A model generated the notes under the pieces. The model was given only the letters and a program-made list of their open reading frames with translations. It searched no databases and was not told where the DNA came from. The position numbers and the translations under genes were made by a program. From contig PLLO01000008.1 in assembly GCA_003142255.1 (NCBI GenBank), positions 62,001-126,000 on the forward strand: DNA of 64,000 bases, in the 5' to 3' direction. How positions within the stretch are numbered: position 1 is the first letter of the stretch; every line of letters begins with the position of its first letter. This DNA is from Bacteroidales bacterium (lineage in GTDB: Bacteria > Bacteroidota > Bacteroidia > Bacteroidales > VadinHA17). Of the stretch, positions 9,601-17,183 are shown one piece after another.

Positions 9601-10707
9601 ATAATGGTTATCATCTGGCAAAGCACTGAAACTATGAAAAACCTGCTTGCTTTTTGCCAGCAGATTAAGGCCGCCACGGGTTCCGATCCAGGTTTCCCCG
9701 CGGGCATCATGAAAGATTTCCAGAACAGAATTATTGGCCAGGCTTCTTTTGTCTCTGTCGTCATGTCTGAAAAATCCGGTTACACCCTTGTTTTTTGAAT
9801 AAATATAGAGGCCACCGCGGGTTCCGATCCAATAATCACCAAGGATACCTTTTGATATTGCCCTGATTGTCTCAGTACGCTTAGAATAGGGGTCAAGCTT
9901 TAAATGGTGAACTGATTTTGTAACAGGATCAATAATAAGTATGCCATTGGAATAGGTGCCGATCCACAGTAGTCCATCGTCGTCCTTAAACACCTCAAAT
10001 ACTTCTCTTGATTGCTCATTTAATAATGGAAACGAAACTGTCTCAATAAGATTTGAATCAGGATGATACTGGAAGAGTCCATTAGTAGTTCCGATCCATA
10101 AGTTTCCTGAATTGTCGAACTGAAGCGCCCGGATAAAATACCCTGAGAAACCATCTGTCAGATCCCTGACCTGAGGTCTGACCACAGACAGGTGTCCGAG
10201 TTTATCAACTTTAAGAATGTTTCTGTCTGTTCCTATATAAAGGTTGCCTTCATGATCCTCAGTTATAGAATTGACAGAAATTTCTTTTGATTTAAACTCA
10301 GGAAGGTTTTTATAAGGGTGAAAAAACCTCTCCTTTTCGCGGTCAAAAACATTTAAACCGCCATTCTCGGTGCCAATCAGAAGGTTGCCCTTACTGTCTT
10401 CAAAGATTACCCTTACCAGCTCACCTGAGAGGCTGCTTGTATCTTCCGGGTTATGAACAAAATTAACGAAACGATAACCGTCAAACCGGCTAAGTCCCTG
10501 GCTGGTACCAAGCCATATCCATCCATTTTTGTCCTGGAAAATACATTGTATCTGGTTATTCGGCAAACCATCAGCCTGTGAAAAGTAATCGAAACTGATC
10601 ACATTTGTCTTCACATCAGAGAATGCTTCCGGAGCATAAATCAGTTCTGTTGCAACCAGTAAGACAGATATCAATATGATCTTTATTATTTTCAAGCGAT
10701 TAGGCAA
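6622..10707 (-). CDS. hybrid two-component system sensor/regulator (HTCS) of the PUL
   Basis: One-protein signalling system, 1361 residues, expected in the inner membrane with a periplasmic sensor. Order: signal/anchor (1-30), two seven-bladed Reg_prop propellers (about 35-690; many WIGT and FDG repeats), Y_Y_Y domain (about 700-780), transmembrane helix (about 785-812), HisKA with phospho-acceptor His850 in SHEIRTP, HATPase with N-, G1- and G2-box motifs (NAIKYT, DTGKGI, GTGIGLAL), receiver with Asp1159 (SDILMPD) and Lys in TKPF, and a C-terminal AraC-type helix-turn-helix. It should bind a sugar ligand outside and activate the PUL inside. No ATG is available: TTG at 10707 or TTG at 10695 (which gives MKIIKIILIS) must start it, since an in-frame TGA lies just upstream. 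Confidence 0.93.
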   Translation of the reverse strand: MPNRLKIIKIILISVLLVATELIYAPEAFSDVKTNVISFDYFSQADGLPNNQIQCIFQDKNGWIWLGTSQGLSRFDGYRFVNFVHNPEDTSSLSGELVRVIFEDSKGNLLIGTENGGLNVFDREKERFFHPYKNLPEFKSKEISVNSITEDHEGNLYIGTDRNILKVDKLGHLSVVRPQVRDLTDGFSGYFIRALQFDNSGNLWIGTTNGLFQYHPDSNLIETVSFPLLNEQSREVFEVFKDDDGLLWIGTYSNGILIIDPVTKSVHHLKLDPYSKRTETIRAISKGILGDYWIGTRGGLYIYSKNKGVTGFFRHDDRDKRSLANNSVLEIFHDARGETWIGTRGGLNLLAKSKQVFHSFSALPDDNHYLNSSIIYAFWMDKKKRIWVGTEDGGINIYDPDKGTFQYLTAQDNNPNSISQNCIKAFMDDKKGNLWIGTFWGGIDVLNMESGRIKHYRHSPDKPQSLSDDRVWALCLDDDGGIWVGTSVGIDRFDPETKSFSHFPKLVQNSQVSWISIDSDRNIWLGTSDEIVIYDPNNESIIRYSEHPRAFLEDSEKRYWIATMDNGIALYSKSEGALKYYNTRDGLSNNQALNILEDDDHYLWISTSNGLSKFDTKNNQFRNFTSRDGLRNDQFTYGAAYKADNGELLFGGIAGFNMFNPHDILTDDLHVPLVFTGLRVFNKPVPIGDGKDAILKTSISETSHLILKNDQKVFTLEFTALDFVNNTGNLYSYYLEGFDNGWNEPSTARTATYTNLNPGDYTLKIKRVLPGNTSADEELMLDITILPPFWMTWWFRTLMILVIITLSYFLIRFIVNREKIKNELIFERTKAKTLHELDMLKLRLFTNISHEIRTPLTLILGPLEKLISKKVPEEEVSSHLSLVYRNALQLNTLINQLLDFRKLETGNLKLELIQDDMVRLVSHVVLSFEEYAKEKQITLKFHTLKKSIIALFDPDKVKTILNNLISNAIKYTGSGGTVSVHLSLVFSSNDEDSLNNQPDKQYIEISVKDTGKGISESNIKRLFTRFSRIDSINESTGTGIGLALVKELVKLHNGDIDVISKPGKGSKFTVRLPYETEKLVETGTDILSDKSSDTGKNDLKDEHLEESNAQIMLIVEDNSDVRYFIRSHFEPIYKIFEAKNGQEGWDQAVRIIPDVIISDILMPDVDGYEFCRRIKKDERTSHIPVLLLTALNSKEHEIEGLSCGADDYITKPFDISILQTKVENMLLVRRALKEKYTSEIILKPSDITISSPDERFLRKAIEVVEKNISNADLDIEQFAVEVGVSRMQLYRKFNALTNMTVKEFIRSIRMKRAAQLLLEKKLTITEIAYAIGFKDMSHFRKSFHHEYGMSASEYIRQNPKT

Positions 10708-10726
10708 ATATTGTCAAAGTGAATAA

Positions 10727-10741
10727 TCCCGTTATAAGGGA
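10727..10741. promoter_or_regulatory. weak dyad just upstream of the regulator gene
   Basis: TCCC-gttataa-GGGA lies about 20 bases upstream of the regulator's start. The half-sites TCCC and GGGA are those seen in the two 60-bp PUL elements, but spacing differs and no wider identity exists. It could be an autoregulatory site or chance. Confidence 0.2.
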
Positions 10742-10783
10742 GATTTTACTGTAAAACATGATAATGGCACTAAAATTACTCAG

Positions 10784-13700
10784 TTAATTACTATTAATTG
10801 TCTTATTTACTAAAATTGTTACAGGCCCGATCAGTCCTGAATCATCCATTTTCCTCCCCGGAAATACAAAGAGGGGAGAGTTTAGTATTTTTTTGCCGGG
10901 AGCAGCCTTCTGGTCGCCAATCAGCCTGTTTGTCCACTGATTGGTGACTTTTATCTCAAGCTTGTTTTCTCCCTTTTTCAGAACACTTGTAATTTCAGCT
11001 TCAAAAGGCGGTTTCCACAAAGTTCCAAGCTTTATCCCATTTAGCGTCACTTCTGCAATGTCGCCTGTTTTACCCAGATCGATCAATAGTTTAGTTCCCG
11101 GCTGAAACCATCTTTTGGGAGCGTTGAATGTTTTAAAATATGTTGCAGTGCCTGAAAAATATTTAATTCCTTCGTCAGTATTTGCTGTCCATGATTCCAG
11201 CCTGTTTATTAATGCCTTTTCGGGGGCTCCCATTCCGGCCGGGAAAGATATTTCCCATGGACCCTGTAAGGTATCAATTACTGTTGGCAACTGATCCGGA
11301 ATATTCCTCATAAGCGATCTGGCCTTGTTGCGAAAAACGATAAAAACAGACTGTCTCTCAGATAAATGCAATGGTACTACAGTTTTATTCTTTTCAAGTG
11401 TATATCCTGCCTGAACAATTGAACCGTCCGACGGATTCCAGATTTCCGGTTCCATGCCTGCTACACGGAATCTTATTTCCCCATTCAGCAGTGTATCGTT
11501 CCCGTTAACAATAAAATAAATTTCACCTTCCTCGCTAGTCCTGTGTATCCATGATAACTTCTTATCTGCCGGAATACTGAATTCAACATCACAGGAGATG
11601 CCTGATGTTGAAAGAACTTTGGAAAGAGGCATTCCCCAGATCACCCTGCCTTTGCCAAAGGAACGTTGTGTCCGGCTGATACCGTCAAGATCGCCCCACA
11701 GGTCGAAAACCAGTTCCTGTAATTTTTTTTCAGAAGCCGGGAAACCGGTAAGTCCCGGAGTCCTGACAGGTTTTTTGCCGGTTACTGTTGCTCCCGCTGC
11801 AACCAGGTCATGGATTTTCTGCAGAACAGGTAAAGTCATCTGGTCAGTATTGGGAAGCACGAGCAATCTATAGCTCACGCTGTCGGGCAATACGAATCTC
11901 CCTTTCTGATCAACCGACATACTGTTCACCAGGGCTTCGGCATTAATATAGTCATAATCAAATCCTTCAGGCGGAGCGGGATCGAGGCCACTGCCCCAGA
12001 TTGGCATTGTTGAAGGAGCTCCTTCGTTCAGAAGGTATACCAGGTCGCCCACTGACCGACCCTGCTGAAGCATGAAGGATACGCGTGCCAGGTATTTCAT
12101 AAATGGTTCAGCCTGTTCAGCCCATGTAATATTCCTGTTGATATGAGTTCCTACCATTGTATTGCCAGGTTTTGAATCAAGAGGCTGGTGGGCAGATGTG
12201 TGGAAGACAATGCGGTTTATTCCCTGTGTGAACCAGTAATCACCGATTTTCTTCAGCGTATAAGGAGATTCAAAGCCTCCTCCGGTAAATGACTCAGCTG
12301 CTACGATCTTCTTCCCGTAAATGTGTGCGGCTGATGCAGCACCCCGTATATCCTGGTAGTACATTAATTCCGGATGGAGCGCCCTGTACCAGAACTCACC
12401 CATTGGGATATCGACATATTTCTTGCACAAGAGGGCATCTTCAAGTATTTCAAGTGAAACACCGGATGCTTCCCCGTATGTCTTAATGTTTTGATTATGG
12501 AGATATTCAGTAATTGTTTTATAATGGTTCTCGGCAAACATATCTGCAAGGGTTCTGCGGAAATCCCACAGGAATCTGTCGCTGATCTCACTTGATCCGA
12601 TCACCCGGCCTGCCAGGCAGGGGATGTAAGGAGTCGGGTCATATCCTCTCCTTTTACTGAATTCCCCGATCATCTTATCAGTCCAGTTCTGCATACCGGC
12701 TTCCCAGCTATCGAGAACAACATATTGAAGGCTTTTTCCATAGAGAGGCCCCAGGGCTTCCCTGATTGGATCTGTATAATTCCTTATATAAGCTTCTGTA
12801 TTTTCCCTGCTAAGCTTATCAACTTCATAACCTGAACCGGTTGATACTGCCGGTCTGTTCTTAGAGCCCGTAAGTGAGTAGCCGAAACGCATGATGGTCC
12901 AGTTTCCCGGAGGTACCTTCCAGGTCAGACTTCCGTCAGGCTGCATTGAGGATGTCAGATCAATGATCTTTAACGGATCTACTGCGGAGAGGGCTGACAC
13001 ATCCGTCGATGCCACCGGATCATAATTAAAAAGGTGGAAAAAGCCTGCTTTATCTTCCCACCTGTTGACTCTTGCACCACTGTGCAGCCTGATTTCACTG
13101 AAAGAGTATATTGAATCAGGAAGAGTGCCGGTTTCAGCCATTACCTCAGCAGGTTTCATCGGGGCACCGGTGAATTCAAGCCTGAAATACCTGCCTGATG
13201 TTTCTTTAAAAGAGATAGTCTCAACCTTGCCGGCACGGTACAATTGTGGCCCTGGTAAAACAGCCACTGTATGGAAATCAATTCCGTCGTCGCTTACTTT
13301 AAGTTTACCGACGGGAATACCATTTCTGCTGGCAAGAGTCAGTGCTTGTGCAACGAATGGCTTCTCAAATGAAAATTCTATCCAGACGGTCTTTTTATCT
13401 TTTCCTGCACTGATTTTTTGCGAAGTGTTCAGGTCATTATCCATAAAAGCTTCACCACTGATAATGCCGGTCGGGGTGGTAATCACGGGATTAAGCTGCT
13501 GCATTTCGTCTTCATTGGAAGGGGTTGGGAATGCAAGGAGTAAACAGTCTCTCGAAAACTGAGGGTCATTTTTCCCGGGTTGCGCTGATCTTGACATATT
13601 CCTTATAGGACCTTCAATGGAAGGTAGAGGAAGGAGAGGACCCTTAAAATCAAATGGTCCTTTAATATTCACCTCGCTCCAGACGAGTTTCTTCATTGCC

Positions 13701-14104
13701 TGTTCAGGTTTGACCCATGGACCTCCGGTAAGGCTCCATCCGGGAGAGCTGAAAATTGTCATTTCAAGATTAAGCCTGTCGGCTTCAGATGCAGCATGGT
13801 GAACAGCGTCCAGCCATTCAGGTGACCCGAACAGAAGCTTCTTTTCAACGCTCTGACCCTGACCTGCTGCGACATCGGCAAGTTGTACACCACCAATGCC
13901 GATACGTTTCATCCATTCGAGATCTTTTGTGATGCCCTCTTTTGTAATATTTCCGTTTGTCCAGTGCCACCATGTTCTGGGTTTTGCTGACTCGGGCGGA
14001 TTCCGGAAGCCGTTCTCAAGGTTCTGTGAATAAGATATCTGAGTCAGGCCAAATGAAACAGATAAAACAAGCACTGATAATTTTGAAGCAAAAGAATCTT
14101 TCAT
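10784..14104 (-). CDS. GH106-type alpha-L-rhamnosidase
   Basis: Large secreted glycosidase (1106 residues) predicted to release alpha-L-rhamnose from rhamnogalacturonan-type chains. Seen: signal peptide (1-27), the family's start NPPESAKPRTWWHWTNGNI (Trp45-Trp48) followed by DLEWMKRIGIGGVQLADV of a TIM-barrel, an inserted discoidin-like beta-sandwich (about 210-320), barrel acids in LDSWEAG and AAESFTGGG, and a C-terminal GH2-type jelly-roll sugar-binding domain (about 950-1100, LLIDLGKTGDIAEVTLNG). Which acid is the catalyst is not decided here. It follows the regulator gene on the same strand, 76 bases upstream of its start, so it is probably read first in a GH106-regulator unit. Pairing with GH28 supports a rhamnogalacturonan substrate. 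Confidence 0.85.
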   Translation of the reverse strand: MKDSFASKLSVLVLSVSFGLTQISYSQNLENGFRNPPESAKPRTWWHWTNGNITKEGITKDLEWMKRIGIGGVQLADVAAGQGQSVEKKLLFGSPEWLDAVHHAASEADRLNLEMTIFSSPGWSLTGGPWVKPEQAMKKLVWSEVNIKGPFDFKGPLLPLPSIEGPIRNMSRSAQPGKNDPQFSRDCLLLAFPTPSNEDEMQQLNPVITTPTGIISGEAFMDNDLNTSQKISAGKDKKTVWIEFSFEKPFVAQALTLASRNGIPVGKLKVSDDGIDFHTVAVLPGPQLYRAGKVETISFKETSGRYFRLEFTGAPMKPAEVMAETGTLPDSIYSFSEIRLHSGARVNRWEDKAGFFHLFNYDPVASTDVSALSAVDPLKIIDLTSSMQPDGSLTWKVPPGNWTIMRFGYSLTGSKNRPAVSTGSGYEVDKLSRENTEAYIRNYTDPIREALGPLYGKSLQYVVLDSWEAGMQNWTDKMIGEFSKRRGYDPTPYIPCLAGRVIGSSEISDRFLWDFRRTLADMFAENHYKTITEYLHNQNIKTYGEASGVSLEILEDALLCKKYVDIPMGEFWYRALHPELMYYQDIRGAASAAHIYGKKIVAAESFTGGGFESPYTLKKIGDYWFTQGINRIVFHTSAHQPLDSKPGNTMVGTHINRNITWAEQAEPFMKYLARVSFMLQQGRSVGDLVYLLNEGAPSTMPIWGSGLDPAPPEGFDYDYINAEALVNSMSVDQKGRFVLPDSVSYRLLVLPNTDQMTLPVLQKIHDLVAAGATVTGKKPVRTPGLTGFPASEKKLQELVFDLWGDLDGISRTQRSFGKGRVIWGMPLSKVLSTSGISCDVEFSIPADKKLSWIHRTSEEGEIYFIVNGNDTLLNGEIRFRVAGMEPEIWNPSDGSIVQAGYTLEKNKTVVPLHLSERQSVFIVFRNKARSLMRNIPDQLPTVIDTLQGPWEISFPAGMGAPEKALINRLESWTANTDEGIKYFSGTATYFKTFNAPKRWFQPGTKLLIDLGKTGDIAEVTLNGIKLGTLWKPPFEAEITSVLKKGENKLEIKVTNQWTNRLIGDQKAAPGKKILNSPLFVFPGRKMDDSGLIGPVTILVNKTINSN

Positions 14105-14181
14105 TTTTTCATCTATGGTAATATTCTTATCAAGGCGAATGTAACTTCAGAAGTGGTTCTAAAGATAGTTTAAAATGGAGT

Positions 14182-14216
14182 TAAAAAAAAAGAGGCTGTA
14201 CGTCAATACAGCCTCT
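14182..14216 (-). terminator. intrinsic terminator of the RRM-cold-shock unit
   Basis: Arms AGAGGCTGTA (14191-14200) and TACAGCCTCT (14207-14216) pair perfectly across a 6-base loop; read on the minus strand the stem is followed by eight T (plus-strand A 14183-14190). It lies 17 bases after the cold-shock gene's stop. Confidence 0.9.
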
Positions 14217-14233
14217 CTATAAGCCTGATAAGA

Positions 14234-14431
14234 TTATTCAATTTTTTTTACCCTTACGGCAACAGGACCTTTTTCTCTTTGTTCCACTTCAAATTCAACA
14301 GCTTGTCCCGCCTGAAGATCGGTATGCGAAACCTCTAGCCCTGATCTGTGAACGAAGATATCCTTATTGTCTTCTGTCTGAAGGAATCCATAACCCTTAA
14401 CTCTGTCATACCATTTTACAGTACCTTTCAT
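14234..14431 (-). CDS. CspA-family cold-shock domain protein
   Basis: Single-stranded nucleic-acid binding protein and RNA chaperone, 65 residues, standard length. It starts MKGTVKWYD; RNP1 is KGYGFLQ (12-18) and RNP2 DIFVH (24-28), the two RNA-contact strands of the OB fold. The upstream RRM gene ends 21 bases before its ATG and a strong terminator follows its stop, so the two form a short transcript of RNA-binding proteins, plausibly induced by cold. It is not obvious which member of the csp family it is, so no symbol is given. Confidence 0.93.
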   Translation of the reverse strand: MKGTVKWYDRVKGYGFLQTEDNKDIFVHRSGLEVSHTDLQAGQAVEFEVEQREKGPVAVRVKKIE

Positions 14432-14452
14432 AGTCGCAGGTATTGAATGGTC

Positions 14453-14776
14453 CTATCTGTTGTCTCTTCTTGGGCCGCCGCCGCCGCCGCCTCTGCGGTC
14501 GTTATCTCCACCTCTGAAATTGTTTCTTCTGTCAGTTCTTTCGATAGATTCGTTGACGATGATATTTCTTCCCTGTACTTCAGCCCCATTGAGTTCTTCA
14601 ATGGCTTTTTTAGCTTCAGCGTCGTTGGTCATCTCTACGAAACCAAATCCTTTGCTTTTTCCCGAGTATTTGTCGAAAATGATCTTTGCAGATGTAACTT
14701 CTCCATACTCTTCAAATAATTCTTTTAATTCTGCTTCATTCATTTTAAAATGAAGACTTCCGACGTAAATGTTCAT
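14453..14776 (-). CDS. RRM-domain RNA-binding protein with Gly/Arg-rich tail
   Basis: Small RNA-binding protein of 107 residues. One RRM occupies residues 2-78, with RNP2 IYVGSL (3-8) and RNP1 KGFGFVEM (42-49); the tail (about 82-107) is an RGG-like segment rich in Gly, Arg and Asp with a run of six Gly. This is the architecture of the bacterial glycine-rich RRM proteins (Rbp type) of cyanobacteria and Bacteroidota. It is followed by a cold-shock protein gene after 21 bases and shares that gene's terminator. Function in RNA stabilisation or cold adaptation is known for the family only. Confidence 0.92.
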   Translation of the reverse strand: MNIYVGSLHFKMNEAELKELFEEYGEVTSAKIIFDKYSGKSKGFGFVEMTNDAEAKKAIEELNGAEVQGRNIIVNESIERTDRRNNFRGGDNDRRGGGGGGPRRDNR

Positions 14777-14956
14777 AGTTCAATTATTAATGTATTATTA
14801 AAACAGTCTCAAAGGTCATGTTTTTTTTTTGAAACAAAAAATATTAGAGCATAATATATTGTATTCGCGCAGGTCTTTCACACTGTTTTCTATGAAATTA
14901 TAGCAAAAAACTGCCTGGTTTGTGAGGGTTAAAGAATCAGGTTCAGGTCAGTTCCA

Positions 14957-15736
14957 TTACCCTTGCTTCCTGTTCCTTATATAAATATGCTTTATATTAT
15001 TCATCCCTGAATCCCTTTCGTCGATCTCAAAATCGAACGATCTGATCAACGGTGTAAGCTTGGCAAAACCAAAATTCCTGGGGTCAAAATCAGGCTGCTT
15101 TTTCAGGATAAGGTTACCGACATCACCAAGGTAAGCCCATCCGTTTTCATCTGCCAGGTCGGTAATTGATGAAGCTATGAGACTCTTTGCCTTTCTGATC
15201 TGGATCTGCTGCTCGGTCTCCTCGGTTTTTTGTTTTGATCGTACTGGTTGTCCTCTTCTCTTCTTTACTGCCACCGGTTCCTGGGCTGCAGTTGAAGCGT
15301 TAATGATCTCAATATAAATGAATTTATCGCATGCTACAATGAAGGGTTTGGGCGTTTTACGCTCGCCAATGCCGATAACTTTCATGCCTGCTTCCCTTAA
15401 CCTTGTGGCCAGACGTGTAAAGTCGCTGTCGCTTGATACAAGGCAGAATCCATCAATTTTCCCGGAATAGAGTATATCCATTGCATCGATTATCATTGCA
15501 GAGTCGGTTGCATTTTTCCCCTGGGTGTAGCTGTACTGCTGTACAGGAGTAATTGCATTCTCGAGGAGTACTGGTTTCCAACCCGATACGGTAGGCTTTG
15601 TCCAGTCACCATAAATTCTTTTAAAAGTCGGAGTGCCATATTTGGCTATTTCTTCCAGCATTCCCTTTACATTGCTGTAAGGGATATTATCTGCATCAAT
15701 AAGAACAGCCAGTCTTAAATCGTTTAATGTCTGCAT
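14957..15736 (-). CDS. NYN-domain (LabA/DUF88-like) protein with OST-HTH/LOTUS-type C-terminus
   Basis: Predicted RNA-processing nuclease-like protein, 259 residues. The N-terminal NYN domain (about 8-150) shows LAVLIDADNIPY, KNATDSAMIIDAMDI and CLVSSDSDFTRLATRLRE, the Asp positions of the PIN-like metal site. After a basic linker (about 155-175, with KKRRGQPVRSKQK) comes a winged-helix region (178-255; LISSITDLADENGWAYLGDV and FGFAKLTPLIRSF) resembling the LOTUS RNA-binding fold. Target RNA unknown. It stands alone; a weak hairpin separates it from the upstream gene. Confidence 0.85.
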   Translation of the reverse strand: MQTLNDLRLAVLIDADNIPYSNVKGMLEEIAKYGTPTFKRIYGDWTKPTVSGWKPVLLENAITPVQQYSYTQGKNATDSAMIIDAMDILYSGKIDGFCLVSSDSDFTRLATRLREAGMKVIGIGERKTPKPFIVACDKFIYIEIINASTAAQEPVAVKKRRGQPVRSKQKTEETEQQIQIRKAKSLIASSITDLADENGWAYLGDVGNLILKKQPDFDPRNFGFAKLTPLIRSFDFEIDERDSGMNNIKHIYIRNRKQG

Positions 15737-15779
15737 AGAATTATTTTATCACTTTAGCTGCAATTTAGTCTTTTTTTGA

Positions 15780-15809
15780 AGGAAAGTCCTGATTGGAGAG
15801 CACTTTCCT
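15780..15809. terminator. weak hairpin between the PNPOx-like and NYN genes
   Basis: AGGAAAGT (15780-15787) and ACTTTCCT (15802-15809) pair across 14 bases. Neither strand has a proper U-run after the stem, so termination is doubtful; it may only be an mRNA-end structure. Confidence 0.3.
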
Positions 15810-15840
15810 GAAAATAATCAGGCGTACTAAATATAAAACA

Positions 15841-16302
15841 TCATTTCCTCTTTCCGGTCATTTCCCTTATATCAAGTCTTAGCACCATGGTTTTCTCAAG
15901 TAAATCCTGTTTGTAAAAGAATTCTGCCTTACCCGTATAATGTGACATGATTTGATTCAATCCTGAAATCCTTTCTACAGGATCTTTGACAATTGTGATA
16001 TGTCCATAGCCGACAACACTGCTGTACGACATCCCGAAATCGCAAGCCTTGCTACCCTCATGCAATACATGATTTGTATCCATCTCAAAGCATACATAAT
16101 TGTTCTTACGGATCATATTTATCTTTCTGCCTTCCCCTGCACAGTGAAAATAGATTTTACCATCTTCGCCGGAATATCCGAAATTCATTGTGACAATATA
16201 TGGAACATTGCCATCGGCAAAGGCCACCCGGCAGACGTCACAATTATTAATTATTGCCTCAAGTTCTTGTATGTCACTTATTTCTCTTTCTTTTCTTCTC
16301 AT
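15841..16302 (-). CDS. pyridoxamine 5'-phosphate oxidase-like flavin-binding protein (NimA type)
   Basis: Protein of 153 residues with the split-barrel FMN-binding fold. Motifs VCRVAFADGNVPYIVTMNFG, KIYFHCAGEGRK and a central VCFEMDTNH are those of the PNPOx-like/NimA group (5-nitroimidazole reductase relatives). It is likely a small flavoprotein or heme-binding redox protein; a role in pyridoxal synthesis is unlikely because the PdxH signature is absent. Divergent from the THX gene, with about 160 bases of shared promoter region. Confidence 0.8.
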   Translation of the reverse strand: MRRKEREISDIQELEAIINNCDVCRVAFADGNVPYIVTMNFGYSGEDGKIYFHCAGEGRKINMIRKNNYVCFEMDTNHVLHEGSKACDFGMSYSSVVGYGHITIVKDPVERISGLNQIMSHYTGKAEFFYKQDLLEKTMVLRLDIREMTGKRK

Positions 16303-16407
16303 ATCTGATAAACTGTTTCTGTAATCTAATCCATGGTATATCTCAATGTCAATCAGCTTTTGTTTAATGCTTCAGCTGAACTATATATTAAAAGTAAAGA
16401 TTTTTAT

Positions 16408-16415
16408 TAACTTTG
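16408..16415 (+). promoter_or_regulatory. candidate -7 box for the THX gene
   Basis: TAACTTTG matches the Bacteroidota -7 consensus TAnnTTTG and lies 45 bases before the THX start. No good -33 TTTG was found at 19-21 bases upstream, so support is partial. Confidence 0.35.
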
Positions 16416-16460
16416 TCGCCACCCGCTAAGGGTTATTAGAAAATCTCAAAAACGATAAAT

Positions 16461-17171
16461 ATGGGAAAAGGTGATAAAAAAACAAGAAGAGGCAAGATTA
16501 TTCTTGGAACCTATGGTGTAAGGCGCCTCAGGAAAAAAATCAATAAGCCGGCAATTAAATCTGCTAAATCGGCAAAGGTGAAGGAAGTTAAAGAAACCAA
16601 ACCTCTTAAGGAGAAGAAGCCTATAAAGGAAGTTATTGAGGCAGTAGAAGTTAAGGAAGTAAAAGAGGTAAAAGAACACAAGGCTCCAAAAGAAATAAAG
16701 GAAGTTAAAGAGACCAAACCTTCAAAGGAAGTAAAAGAGCATAAGCCTGCCAAAGAAGTGAAGGAGAGTGTACCGGTTAAAGAAGCAAAGAAAACAGCTG
16801 AAGTGAAGAAGCCTGCTAAAGAGGTGAAGGAGAGTGTACCGGTTAAAGAAGCAAAGAAAGCAGCTGAAGTGAAGAAGCCTGCTAAAGAGGTGAAGGAGAG
16901 TGTACCGGTTAAAGAAGCAAAGAAAGCAGTTGAAATGAAGAAGCCTGCCAAAGAGGTGAAAGAGAGTGTACCGGTTAAAGAAGCTAAGAAAGCGGCTGAA
17001 GTGAAGAAGCCTGCCAAAGAGGTGAAGGAGAGTTTACCGGTTAAAGAAACTAAGAAAGCGGCTGAAGTTAAGAAACCTGCCAAAACAGTTAAGGAAGAGG
17101 TAAAACCGGCAAGAGCTAAAAAATCAGAAAAGGAAGCAAAACCGGCAAAGGCAGCCAAGCCTAAAAAATAG
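16461..17171 (+). CDS. 30S ribosomal protein THX with long lysine-rich repeat extension
   Basis: The first 30 residues (MGKGDKKTRRGKIILGTYGV, then RRLRKK) are the Bacteroidota THX/S31 ribosomal peptide, which binds the head of the 30S subunit. Unlike the short normal protein, 200 further residues follow, built almost only of Lys, Glu, Val, Ala, Pro and Ser. The tail includes five tandem 22-residue units (consensus PAKEVKESVPVKEAKKAAEV plus KK) at residues 96-205. It resembles Lys-rich histone-H1-like or AlgP-like tails and should be disordered and nucleic-acid binding. ATG at 16461. The acetyltransferase follows after 12 bases. Confidence 0.82.
   Translation: MGKGDKKTRRGKIILGTYGVRRLRKKINKPAIKSAKSAKVKEVKETKPLKEKKPIKEVIEAVEVKEVKEVKEHKAPKEIKEVKETKPSKEVKEHKPAKEVKESVPVKEAKKTAEVKKPAKEVKESVPVKEAKKAAEVKKPAKEVKESVPVKEAKKAVEMKKPAKEVKESVPVKEAKKAAEVKKPAKEVKESLPVKETKKAAEVKKPAKTVKEEVKPARAKKSEKEAKPAKAAKPKK
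16746..17075 (+). repeat. five tandem 66-bp repeats inside the THX gene
   Basis: Five in-frame units of 66 bp (22 codons) run head to tail from 16746 to 17075. Units differ by only a few bases, e.g. AAGAAAACAGCTGAAGTG versus AAGAAAGCAGCTGAAGTG, so they arose by recent slippage or unequal recombination and copy number probably varies among strains. Confidence 0.9.
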
Positions 17172-17183
17172 GCAAACAATATA

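Noticed and set aside
13065-13562. 165-codon plus-strand frame inside the GH106 gene
   Set aside because: Shadow of the strongly supported GH106 reading frame on the other strand.
16746-17075. CRISPR-like array from five regular 66-bp repeats
   Set aside because: Units are contiguous with no spacers and code in frame for a lysine-rich tail, so it is a coding tandem repeat.
16511-17179. 222-codon minus-strand frame opposite the THX gene
   Set aside because: It is the mirror of the low-complexity lysine/glutamate repeats, giving a repetitive Ser/Phe/Ala pattern with no family.
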